From: CBCPMX01 sp965120355
GTDB taxonomy: Bacteria > Bacillota > Clostridia > Oscillospirales > Oscillospiraceae
NCBI GenBank assembly: GCA_965120355.1
Contig: CBCPMX010000187.1
Span: 1-41,164, forward strand
DNA: 41,164 nt
Reading direction: 5' to 3'
How positions within the stretch are numbered: the stretch's first letter is position 1; the number at the start of each line of letters is the position of its first letter. Of the stretch, positions 24,205 through 30,971 are shown piece after piece. The position numbers and the translations under genes are program-made. The notes under the pieces were generated by a model that saw only the letters and a list, made by a program, of their open reading frames with translations, did no database searches and was not told the origin of the DNA.

Positions 24205-25526
24205 ATATGATTCTGTGGCTGTGCGTGATCTGGCTGCCGGTTCTGATGTATGCGGTTTTGCGCAATGAAGCCAAGCCAAAGAAGAATTTGATCCTGGGCG
24301 TGACCCTTCCATATGTCGCACGGCAGAGCCCGGAAGTGGCAGCGGAAGCGGCGCGGTTTCGCCGGGAACTGTTGTGGACCTGTGTGGCCTTGTTCGCTGT
24401 GGCCCTGCCGTGCATGCTGATTCGGGATTTTGGCGTGATGATGTTCGTCTGGCTGCTCTGGCTGGTGATGGCGTGCATTGTGGCTTATGTGCCCTTTATT
24501 CGGGCAAACCGCCGCCTGCACCGTTTGAAAGTCTCCAGGGGTTGGGGGCAGAGCCAGGCTGCCGTAGTGGTGACAGACCTGAAGAATGCTGCAATTACAC
24601 AGAAATGGGTTTCGCCGGTCTGGTTTCTGCTGCCCACAGCGCTGGGGCTTGCACCGCTGCTCTGGGACAGAACCCTGTGGCCGCTGCTGGCGGTGAACGC
24701 GGCGCTCTGCCTGTTCTGTTGGGCAGGTTACCGCTGGCTGTATCGAAACCGTGCGGAGGTAGTGGATGGGGATAGCAGCCGTACCGCCGTCCTGACCCGG
24801 ATCCGCCGGTATAATTGGGCGAAAGAATGGCTGATTGTGGCGTGGAGCACGGCAGTGCTGAGCATTGCCCTATCAATGTCCATGGGGCGGTTTTGGGCAG
24901 AGATGGCTGCGGGACTGATCTATGGCGTTGTGCTGGTGGCGTCCGCTTTAGGAATTGAATTCCGGGTTCGCCATGCACAGGAAAAATGGACCGCCGGCAG
25001 CGGGCAGGCAGACTTTGTTGATGACGATGCGCACTGGATTTGGGGCATTTTCTATTACAATCCCCATGACAGCCGCCTGGTGGTCAATGCCCGCACCGGG
25101 CTGAACAGCACGTTCAATCTGGCCCGGCGCAGTGGACAGGCAATTGGGATTCTTCTGGCATTTATTTTGCTGGCCATGCCGCTGGTGGGGGTCTGGCTCA
25201 TCCATGAAGAGCGGCAGCCCGTGTATGTGGAGGCGACAGAGACGGCCGTTGTGGCAAATCATTCTGCCTCTGCCTATGCGGTTCCGTTGACGGAGATTGC
25301 ACAGATGGAGCTCCTGGAGACGCTGCCGTCCATGACCAAGGTCAGCGGAACCAACATGGATTCGGTCCTGAAGGGCCGTTATGCCGCGGACGCCTATGGA
25401 CGTATAACTGTCTGCCTGGATCCACGCACGGGGCCATATCTGCTCATTACAACGACGGACGGCACAAAGTATCTGTTTGGGTGCAGTGACGGGACGGCGG
25501 CGGAGGTTGTGGCTGCGCTGGAATAG
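24195..25526 (+). CDS. Multi-pass membrane protein with DUF5808-like and PH-like regions
   Basis: 443 residues with about seven hydrophobic segments (starting MILWLCVIWLPVLMYAVL). After the sixth comes DAHWIWGIFYYNPHDSRLVV followed by NARTGLNSTFNLA, which resembles DUF5808. The C-terminal soluble part (AYAVPLTEIAQMELLE, RITVCLDPRTGPYLLI) resembles a bacterial PH domain. The function is unknown. Such proteins often lie with YtrA-type regulators and may respond to envelope stress. GGAGGG precedes ATG 24195, which lies inside the GntR gene. Confidence 0.75.
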   Translation: MFINMILWLCVIWLPVLMYAVLRNEAKPKKNLILGVTLPYVARQSPEVAAEAARFRRELLWTCVALFAVALPCMLIRDFGVMMFVWLLWLVMACIVAYVPFIRANRRLHRLKVSRGWGQSQAAVVVTDLKNAAITQKWVSPVWFLLPTALGLAPLLWDRTLWPLLAVNAALCLFCWAGYRWLYRNRAEVVDGDSSRTAVLTRIRRYNWAKEWLIVAWSTAVLSIALSMSMGRFWAEMAAGLIYGVVLVASALGIEFRVRHAQEKWTAGSGQADFVDDDAHWIWGIFYYNPHDSRLVVNARTGLNSTFNLARRSGQAIGILLAFILLAMPLVGVWLIHEERQPVYVEATETAVVANHSASAYAVPLTEIAQMELLETLPSMTKVSGTNMDSVLKGRYAADAYGRITVCLDPRTGPYLLITTTDGTKYLFGCSDGTAAEVVAALE

Positions 25527-25577
25527 AGGCATTTTGGACGGCCTTGAGACGCTTCCGGATGTTGTTTTTGTATATGG

Positions 25578-25609
25578 AAAGCGCGCTGCCATAGTGCAGC
25601 GCGCTTTTT
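25578..25609 (+). terminator. Rho-independent terminator
   Basis: AAAGCGCGCTGC (25578-25589) pairs with 25596-25607 across a 6-nt loop and is followed by T residues (TTTTTG from 25605). It ends the GntR/membrane-protein operon and also lies just beyond the end of the minus-strand SnoaL cluster. Confidence 0.88.
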
Positions 25610-25634
25610 GTGATTACATCAAATGAAATGCGGC

Positions 25635-26042
25635 TTATGAAATCTTACTGCCTTTGATGGGCGTGACATCGTCCATGACGGTCAGGGAGCCGTCCAGCGT
25701 GCCGTCCTCATGGATTGTGCCGGAGAAATTCATGACCAACGGTTCGCCGGGGCCGCCTGCCGGCGGCTTTCTGCCAGCAGGTCCTCCCACGGAGACATCC
25801 CCGGCCGGGGGGCCGCCTGCGGGAGGATGTCCATCCTGCTCTGGATGGCGGTGACCGCCGGCAAATGCAAATGCGAAGACATTGTTTTCGTCAATTGTGC
25901 CGGAAATGGGATGATCACCGGAGATGTTGTGCAGGAACCCAGTGAAGCCGCCTTTGCCATCGGCAATGATCGTAACTTCGTTCTCCATGACCTTTCCGGG
26001 CACCTTGGAGAAGGAAAATTTGTATCTTCCATCTACAGACAT
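25635..26042 (-). CDS. Small beta-rich protein with a Pro/Ala/Gly-rich insert
   Basis: 135 residues, no signal peptide. Alternating strands (GRYKFSFSKVPG, NEVTIIADGKGGFTGFL, HPISGTIDENNVFAFAFAGG; then VMNFSGTIHEDGTLDGSLTV, TPIKGSKIS) resemble small calycin-like beta-barrel proteins seen near SnoaL-type genes in anaerobes. About 40 residues rich in P, A and G, including repeated PPAGG, are inserted where a strand pair is expected. AAAGGAG lies 7 nt before ATG 26042. It is the last gene of the minus-strand cluster, 40 nt after the lipoprotein gene. The family assignment is tentative and the role is unknown. Confidence 0.65.
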   Translation of the reverse strand: MSVDGRYKFSFSKVPGKVMENEVTIIADGKGGFTGFLHNISGDHPISGTIDENNVFAFAFAGGHRHPEQDGHPPAGGPPAGDVSVGGPAGRKPPAGGPGEPLVMNFSGTIHEDGTLDGSLTVMDDVTPIKGSKIS

Positions 26043-26082
26043 GTGATAGCTCCTTTCTGTTTTCAGAAATGATACGGCAATT

Positions 26083-27825
26083 TTATCGCTTGTTGTACCG
26101 GTCAAGGGCATCCTGCTTGATGGCAATCGCCTCGTCAATATGCATGGCGGAAACGGTATCCAGATATTCCTGGAATCCCGCTTCGGTCAGTGCTGCTTGG
26201 CCGGTGATGACTTTCAGGGTCCATTCGGAGATGTACGTACCGATATCCGCCATAATGGAAGAATACCGTTCGCTGTCTTCCGCGCTGACCGTACACAAAT
26301 CCGGAATATCATATGCCGCATCAGAAGTGGCTTTCCAGATATCTGAAGCCGCGTTCTGGTCGCCGGTATTCGTGTCAATCAGATAATCCGCGTCGGGATG
26401 CTCATACGCAATACTCACTGTACTCCCGACATACATTGCAAGGGCCTGGCTCTCCTGCAGCCCGTTGGGATTATTGAGTATCAGCGCAGTATACTGGGGG
26501 TGCCCGTCCGCATCATACTCAAAGGTGTAGCCTTCTACACCAAAGGTACACAGGAAACTGCCTTCTTCAGAGAATAAATAATCCAGCAGGTAAATGGCGG
26601 CGTCGAGTTTTTCATCCAGACACTGCGTAGAGATGGAAATACCGCCGTTGGTGATATGCTCGTTATAGGTGCGCAGGTGGTTGACGTCGCCGGCATTCAT
26701 TACCGGATCGGCAAATGCCACACAGTGGAAGTCAGGATCAACAGCTTGACTGGTCCATGTCTGCCAGTCGTTGGTGTTTCCAAACCAGACGCCAAAGGTG
26801 CCATCCAGGACTTTTTCAGAAGGAGGCCCGTCAAATTTCTCCGTGTAGGTGGCAAAATCAGCCCAAATCAGCCCCTCCTGATACCACTGTGCCATCATTG
26901 CCAGCCAGTCATAGTATGCGTCTTCAATCGGGCCGAATCGGATTTCGCCATCCACCTGATAAAAAGGCTCTCTGCCGCTCAGATGGGTCATATATGCTGT
27001 TGCAATACCATAGCCCGCGCCGAGATAATTGCCCATGGGACTCCCGGAGTACGGCACCCACATGGTAGCGCCATAGTTCTCTTTAAACGCCACCAGCACA
27101 TCATGCAGGTCGTCATAAGTAACCGGGGTGTCCAACTCCAGTGCATCCAGCCAGTCCTGACGGATCACAGGACCGCTGGTACATTCATCTGTTTCCACAC
27201 GGGTAAGCGCATAGACCATGCCCATCCGCCCATCATCCAGCGTTGCGCCCTTGAGATATTCTTCCTCACTGTACAGGATTGCAGAATAGTTCGGCATGGA
27301 TTCATGGATAATATCTGTAAGGTCAAGAATGATCTCATCATCAATAGCGCCCGCAAGGCCAGTCGTATAGTTGGAGCTGACAGAATCCAGCCAATCGGTA
27401 TATTCGCCTGACGCAAACATGAGGCCGTACTGTGTTTGCCCCTCCATTGCATTGACCAGTGTTGCATCTACTGTTACATTGGTGCGCTCGGCCAGCTCCT
27501 GCCAAACTAGAAGTTCGTCTAAAGAATCATAGAGACCAATATATGCTGGTTGAATGGTGACCATGTATGTAATGGTCACAGGCGATTCCGGCATGGGCAG
27601 AGATACGCCTGCGTGTGTTTCAGGTGCCGGTTCTTCCAATTCTGATGGCGCTTGCTCGGCCTGTGCGGACGCTTCCTCCATAGTGGCCTCTGCCTCTGCA
27701 GAAGGTTCTGCATGAGCGTCGGCTGAAACTGCTGCTTCGGCAAATGTGGAATTTTGCTCCTGTGCAGATATGGTGGACTCGGCCGCTGTTCCGCTTCCGC
27801 ACCCGGTAAAGAGACTGGTCAGCAT
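26083..27825 (-). CDS. Extracellular solute-binding lipoprotein; signal peptide broken by in-frame TGA
   Basis: From ATG 27825 there are 580 codons: MLTSLFTGCG with lipobox LFTGC, an acidic Ala/Glu/Ser tether of about 60 residues, and a large family-1-type solute-binding domain (TITYMVTIQPAYIGLYDSL, WQELAERTNVTVDATLV, SGPVIRQDWLDALELDTPVTYDDL), like LplA-type oligosaccharide binders. This start leaves almost no signal peptide and has no ribosome site. The natural start is ATG 27870, with AGAAGG 7 nt upstream; it reads MRTCQKR, then TGA (27847-27849), then ALLLAIG into MLTSLFTGC, which would be a normal lipoprotein leader. So one nonsense codon disables export. No permease or ATPase genes are adjacent. 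Confidence 0.8.
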   Translation of the reverse strand: MLTSLFTGCGSGTAAESTISAQEQNSTFAEAAVSADAHAEPSAEAEATMEEASAQAEQAPSELEEPAPETHAGVSLPMPESPVTITYMVTIQPAYIGLYDSLDELLVWQELAERTNVTVDATLVNAMEGQTQYGLMFASGEYTDWLDSVSSNYTTGLAGAIDDEIILDLTDIIHESMPNYSAILYSEEEYLKGATLDDGRMGMVYALTRVETDECTSGPVIRQDWLDALELDTPVTYDDLHDVLVAFKENYGATMWVPYSGSPMGNYLGAGYGIATAYMTHLSGREPFYQVDGEIRFGPIEDAYYDWLAMMAQWYQEGLIWADFATYTEKFDGPPSEKVLDGTFGVWFGNTNDWQTWTSQAVDPDFHCVAFADPVMNAGDVNHLRTYNEHITNGGISISTQCLDEKLDAAIYLLDYLFSEEGSFLCTFGVEGYTFEYDADGHPQYTALILNNPNGLQESQALAMYVGSTVSIAYEHPDADYLIDTNTGDQNAASDIWKATSDAAYDIPDLCTVSAEDSERYSSIMADIGTYISEWTLKVITGQAALTEAGFQEYLDTVSAMHIDEAIAIKQDALDRYNKR

Positions 27826-27894
27826 ACCGATTGCGAGAAGGAGCGCTCATCTTTTTTGACAAGTTCGCATTGCAGTGCCTTCTTTCTTTCAGTA

Positions 27895-28029
27895 TAGATT
27901 GTTTGCCTGTACCGGATGCTGGTTGAGGACGCACTGCCATGCCTGCATTTTATGAAGGCGCTCGGCACCTTGGCGGAGCGTGGACACAGCCCCGATACTG
28001 TGGCAGACGCGCTTTGGCGCGTTATCTGA
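27895..28029 (+). other. Possible plus-strand coding remnant
   Basis: In the 150-nt gap between two minus-strand genes, a short plus-strand frame (TAG at 27895-27897 to TGA at 28027-28029) reads as a plausible protein end, including LPCLHFMKALGTLAERGHSP followed by DTVADALWRVI. It has an ATG at 27916 but no ribosome site. Its end overlaps the 3' end of the downstream minus-strand gene. It could be a leftover C-terminus of a lost gene, or chance. Confidence 0.25.
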
Positions 28030-28975
28030 ATCTGGGCTTCCGATAGAAGGTGCTGGTGACAGGCTTATTCGGGCAATTGTGGCCGGGCGCATAAGAATTT
28101 TCATCGTCCAGTGTTTGATAAGGGACCGGCCACTGAATGGCGTCCTGTACACACAGTGTGATACCGTCCTTGTTGTCAATCGTCTGATGCAGCGGGCCGG
28201 GATCGGTACAGTGGGGGTTCCGGCCATCGTCCCGGGGATCGGCTGGCTTTCCGCCCTTTCCCGCAGCAGGGCCGGGGCCACCAGAACCGCCGGGACCACC
28301 CGGACCGCCCGGACCACCGGGACCACCGGCGCCTTTGGAACCACCGGGACTGCCCGGGCCACCGGGACCACCGGGGCCACCCGGACCGCTGGCACCGCCA
28401 GGCCCACCGGCGCCGCCGCCGGCAAATTTGTCGTGCGCCCAGTTTCCTACATCATAGGAGAAATTGATGTCCGGACAAACGTGCTCGTGCAGATACCACC
28501 ACTGGCCATCCTGATACACGAAGTCGGAACCATATCGTTCCCAGCACATGGAGCCGTCCCGGACACAGGAAGGCATATTGCAGGCACACAGGGTCCCCGG
28601 TGTCAGGAAAAAGGATCTGGCGGACATCCCGTCCTCCGCCACTTCGATGACGCCGGATGCCAGCGAATGCAGGCCGCCCAGACAGCATGCCAGGAAGTCT
28701 TTCCCGATAATATGCGGGTTCAGCTTCACCATGGTGTTGTAGAGATCCAGCATGTCACGGTCATATTTTTCAACGGATCCATAAAACATCTCATCCCAGC
28801 CCACCATCCGGCCAAAGGAATGCGCCCATGTGGCATCGTCGGAGTATGCCCACAACTCGCTCCATTCTTCATACGAATGGGACTTGGCGTGGAGATGGGC
28901 ATGACGGGTTTTGATATTTTCCACTTCCTGCGCACCGCGCGCACGATGCAGACGTTCCGCAAGCGTTTGACTCAT
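28022..28975 (-). CDS. SnoaL/NTF2-like protein with a Gly-Gly-Pro tract
   Basis: 317 residues, no signal peptide. The N-terminal ~185 residues fit a SnoaL/NTF2-like fold (EVENIKTRHAHLHAKS, GWDEMFYGSVEKY, GVIEVAEDGMSARSFFL, GSDFVYQDGQWWYLHEHV), unusually rich in Cys. A tract of about 17 Gly-rich triplets (mostly GGP, near 192-245) follows. The tail contains VPYQTLDDENSYAPG, matching the PYxTFDxxxSYG ending of the two paralogues upstream. The ATG overlaps the previous stop codon (ATGA), with GGAGG about 12 nt upstream. Probably an enzyme or binding protein for a hydrophobic small molecule; the substrate is unknown. Confidence 0.78.
   Translation of the reverse strand: MSQTLAERLHRARGAQEVENIKTRHAHLHAKSHSYEEWSELWAYSDDATWAHSFGRMVGWDEMFYGSVEKYDRDMLDLYNTMVKLNPHIIGKDFLACCLGGLHSLASGVIEVAEDGMSARSFFLTPGTLCACNMPSCVRDGSMCWERYGSDFVYQDGQWWYLHEHVCPDINFSYDVGNWAHDKFAGGGAGGPGGASGPGGPGGPGGPGSPGGSKGAGGPGGPGGPGGPGGSGGPGPAAGKGGKPADPRDDGRNPHCTDPGPLHQTIDNKDGITLCVQDAIQWPVPYQTLDDENSYAPGHNCPNKPVTSTFYRKPRFR
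28262..28425. repeat. GC-rich tandem repeat coding Gly-Gly-Pro
   Basis: On the plus strand, degenerate 9-bp units of the type CCACCGGGA or CCACCCGGA recur about 17 times inside the SnoaL gene. The triplet glycine phase is interrupted (GSP, KGA, SGP), so it is collagen-like without an unbroken Gly-X-Y register. The array is prone to slippage and length change. Confidence 0.85.
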
Positions 28976-29739
28976 TTGAAGCTGACCTCCTTCAGATAAT
29001 CTGGGTGACCTTCCGGGCCATAACTCTCTTTTTCGTCAAAGGTGAAGTAAGGCTCCGGCATGGGAGGATAGTTGTCCGCCCATCCATAGTCGGGATCATA
29101 GGTTTTCATGGGTACGTCAGGTGTGCCGAACTCCTGGGCGACGGGGTTTGTTTCGTCCGGACGCGGAATCGGAACAGAAGCGTAGGCTTCTCCCACAGTG
29201 AAGACGTGATCGGCGCCCTGGAACAGGTGCCAGATCTTCCATTCGCCGTCTTCTTTCAGGAAGTCGCATGCAAGGGGACCGCATACAACGATTGTTTCGC
29301 AGCTGCCATCCGGCTTGCCGACCGTGCGTTCGTAGACGTCGTAGAACAGGCCGCGGGCCGTCGCGCCATCATAGGCGATCACCACATGGCCGGTATTGAC
29401 GGTATGTACCGCGCCATAGCCCAGGCCAAGGTTTTCCTCGGTTACGGCAATGCCGGGGTCGGCGTCATGATATGCCTGAAGCCGGGAGAGGGCCAGCTCG
29501 TGCTGCCGGCCGGCGTAGTTCTTTTGCAGGGAATCCATGCCTACAAGATATCCCCAGTTCTCGTCGTAGGAGGCGGTTTTCCTGTTTTCGGGCTTTTGCA
29601 CCCACAGCTTTTCCAGCTCCGCTTCTTTGGAGCCATCGGCCAGCAGATAGGCGCGGCGGGCGAGAAGATCCTTGACGGCTTCCATGTCCATGAGCCGGAC
29701 GGCCTGCTGCTGCTGCGTGTATTCGACTTTATAACGCAT
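28972..29739 (-). CDS. SnoaL/NTF2-like protein
   Basis: 255 residues, cytosolic. The NTF2-type core is AVKDLLARRAYLLADGSKEAE, GYLVGMDSLQKNY, HVVIAYDGATARGLFYDVYE and ACDFLKEDGEWKIWHL, in which the last segment is the common ending strand of SnoaL-like domains. A Pro-rich C-terminal extension ends with MPEPYFTFDEKESYGPEG. It lies 12 nt after the paralogue upstream and overlaps the next gene; GTAAGGAGG precedes ATG 29739. SnoaL-like folds include polyketide cyclases, steroid isomerases and bile-acid dehydratase, but no specific activity can be assigned. Confidence 0.8.
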   Translation of the reverse strand: MRYKVEYTQQQQAVRLMDMEAVKDLLARRAYLLADGSKEAELEKLWVQKPENRKTASYDENWGYLVGMDSLQKNYAGRQHELALSRLQAYHDADPGIAVTEENLGLGYGAVHTVNTGHVVIAYDGATARGLFYDVYERTVGKPDGSCETIVVCGPLACDFLKEDGEWKIWHLFQGADHVFTVGEAYASVPIPRPDETNPVAQEFGTPDVPMKTYDPDYGWADNYPPMPEPYFTFDEKESYGPEGHPDYLKEVSFK

Positions 29740-29751
29740 TTTCTTCCCTCC

Positions 29752-30483
29752 TTACTGCCAGCCATAGCTGTGCGCGGGGTCAAACGTCTCATAGGGCTCC
29801 GGAACCTCAGGGGCAGCGGTACGAGGCCTGTCGGTACTGTAGATTGCGCGGACAGGTGTTTTCACCGTCGGCTCCGGCATTTTGAAGTCTTCGATGCCTT
29901 CAAAGCCCGGGACGGGCGGGTAGGGCTTTTCGCTCTCGTTGTACGCCAGCCCAGCCTGGACATGGACATCATTGAGAATTTGTAGATGCCAGATCTTCCA
30001 GCCCGCTGCTTCCTTCACAAAATCAGCGGCGACCCAACCCCATTCGTAGAAAGCGACCGGACCGGAGGCCCGCAGATCGGAATAGCTGTTGCGGCACGTC
30101 CAGATGCCGCGCGCGGTTTGCCCGTCGCCTGCAATTTCCACCACCGGCGTGTCCAGCGGTTTGTAATTGAGCAGGCCACAGCCATAGGCCTCCTCTGGCG
30201 TTTTACCCTGGAATTTGTCAGGATATTTCGCCATAATGAGGCTGGTTGTCAACAAATTTTTCTGATGAATTGCATCGTAATAGCCTGTCACTGCGTCACG
30301 GCCAGTATAATATCCGTCGTTCACAGCCAGGCAAATGTCGTCCCGGGTAGAGAACAGGTCCGCAACGATGCTTTTTTCCCGCTTCAGCAGATAATGCCCG
30401 GAAAAAATGCCCATCAAATTCTGGACAGCCCGGCGGTCTTCCCAGATGGTCACTAGTTTTTCTGCGTCAAGATGAAAGTTCAT
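29752..30483 (-). CDS. SnoaL/NTF2-like protein, first gene of the cluster
   Basis: 243 residues, cytosolic. Core: EDRRAVQNLMGIFSGHYLL, GYYTGRDAVTGYYDAI, PVVEIAGDGQTARGIWTC and AADFVKEAAGWKIWHLQI. The C-terminal extension ends with VPEPYETFDPAHSYGWQ. ATG 30483 has AAAGGAG 6 nt upstream; the open frame before it has no homology. It shares the ...GxTARG..., ...DF(V/L)KE..WKIWHL... and PYxTFDxxxSYG patterns with the next gene, indicating ancient duplication with strong divergence. Confidence 0.8.
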   Translation of the reverse strand: MNFHLDAEKLVTIWEDRRAVQNLMGIFSGHYLLKREKSIVADLFSTRDDICLAVNDGYYTGRDAVTGYYDAIHQKNLLTTSLIMAKYPDKFQGKTPEEAYGCGLLNYKPLDTPVVEIAGDGQTARGIWTCRNSYSDLRASGPVAFYEWGWVAADFVKEAAGWKIWHLQILNDVHVQAGLAYNESEKPYPPVPGFEGIEDFKMPEPTVKTPVRAIYSTDRPRTAAPEVPEPYETFDPAHSYGWQ

Positions 30484-30607
30484 ATGGCTCTCCTTTGCGC
30501 TTGTGTCCTGTATAGGCAGGACGGATATAGATGTTGAGGATTCGCAGTTGTTCCTCCCTGCAATCAAAAGTTTATCAGAAAATTGAAGCGCAGGGAAATG
30601 CAAAAGA

Positions 30608-30643
30608 AGCGCGTGATATTACACCGGTGTAATATCACGCGCT
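30608..30643. promoter_or_regulatory. 36-bp perfect palindrome upstream of the SnoaL cluster
   Basis: An uninterrupted palindrome with no loop. The core is TTACACCGGTGTAA, flanked by GATA/TATC and then GCGCGT/ACGCGC. Its centre is about 60 bp upstream of a weak putative transcription start for the SnoaL operon. The absence of a loop and of a T-run favours a protein-binding operator over a terminator. Confidence 0.65.
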
Positions 30644-30695
30644 GGTTCGCTGAAGCCCATCCTGGGCGGATTGCAAAGCCCGGCAGCAGCGTGCG

Positions 30696-30724
30696 GCCGT
30701 CAAACAAGAGCCTGCTTTGACGGC
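30696..30724. repeat. Dyad GCCGTCAAA/TTTGACGGC
   Basis: A 9-bp perfect inverted repeat with an 11-nt spacer. A competing stem GAGCC (30708-30712) with GGCTC (30722-30726) excludes it. There is no T-run; it is either an operator or a switchable RNA structure upstream of the response regulator. Confidence 0.4.
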
Positions 30725-30843
30725 TCGTCAGAAAGCTGTGTGAACGCGGCGCTTAATGCGCGCTGCGGCGGAAAAACATGGTTTGCCCTTGTTTGAGATT
30801 TTTTTAAGTCTTGCCCGCTGGCGTGGAAATTCGCCGGTTTTCA

Positions 30844-30852
30844 TGCTATGAT
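30844..30852 (+). promoter_or_regulatory. Extended -10 promoter of the response regulator gene
   Basis: TGCTATGAT, a TGn-extended -10, about 120 nt before the start codon; no convincing -35 at the usual distance. Confidence 0.5.
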
Positions 30853-30910
30853 AGAACAAACCATATGAGGGGAATTCGGAAACACGGGACTACCCGTCTA
30901 TGGCTGTCAG

Positions 30911-30970
30911 CGGAGGGACTGTTGACAGCGATTGCCGGTTTGTTCCGTGCTTCGCTTACGGAGGGACTGT
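30911..30970 (+). repeat. 12-bp direct repeat carrying the ribosome site
   Basis: CGGAGGGACTGT occurs at 30911-30922 and again at 30959-30970, where its GGAGG serves the response regulator start. The first copy is followed by TTGACAG rather than a start codon, so it is a decoy or duplicated ribosome site. Confidence 0.6.
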
Positions 30971-30971
30971 C

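Larger units (their letters stand above)
30484..30971. other. Intergenic control region between the SnoaL cluster and the bceR-like gene
   Basis: 488 nt without a supported gene. From left to right: a weak minus-strand promoter (TTGCAT at 30598-30603 and GATAAA at 30571-30576, spacing about 21), the 36-bp palindrome, the dyad at 30696-30724, an extended -10 for the response regulator gene, and a 12-bp direct repeat. The two operons are divergent. Confidence 0.6.

Noticed and set aside
28262..28425. CRISPR array or minisatellite outside a gene
   Set aside because: The units are short, degenerate and without spacers, and they keep the reading frame of the SnoaL-like gene.
25635..30483. The SnoaL cluster as a mobile genomic island
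   Set aside because: No integrase, transposase, tRNA-end duplication or flanking direct repeats were found, and base composition by eye is like the surroundings.
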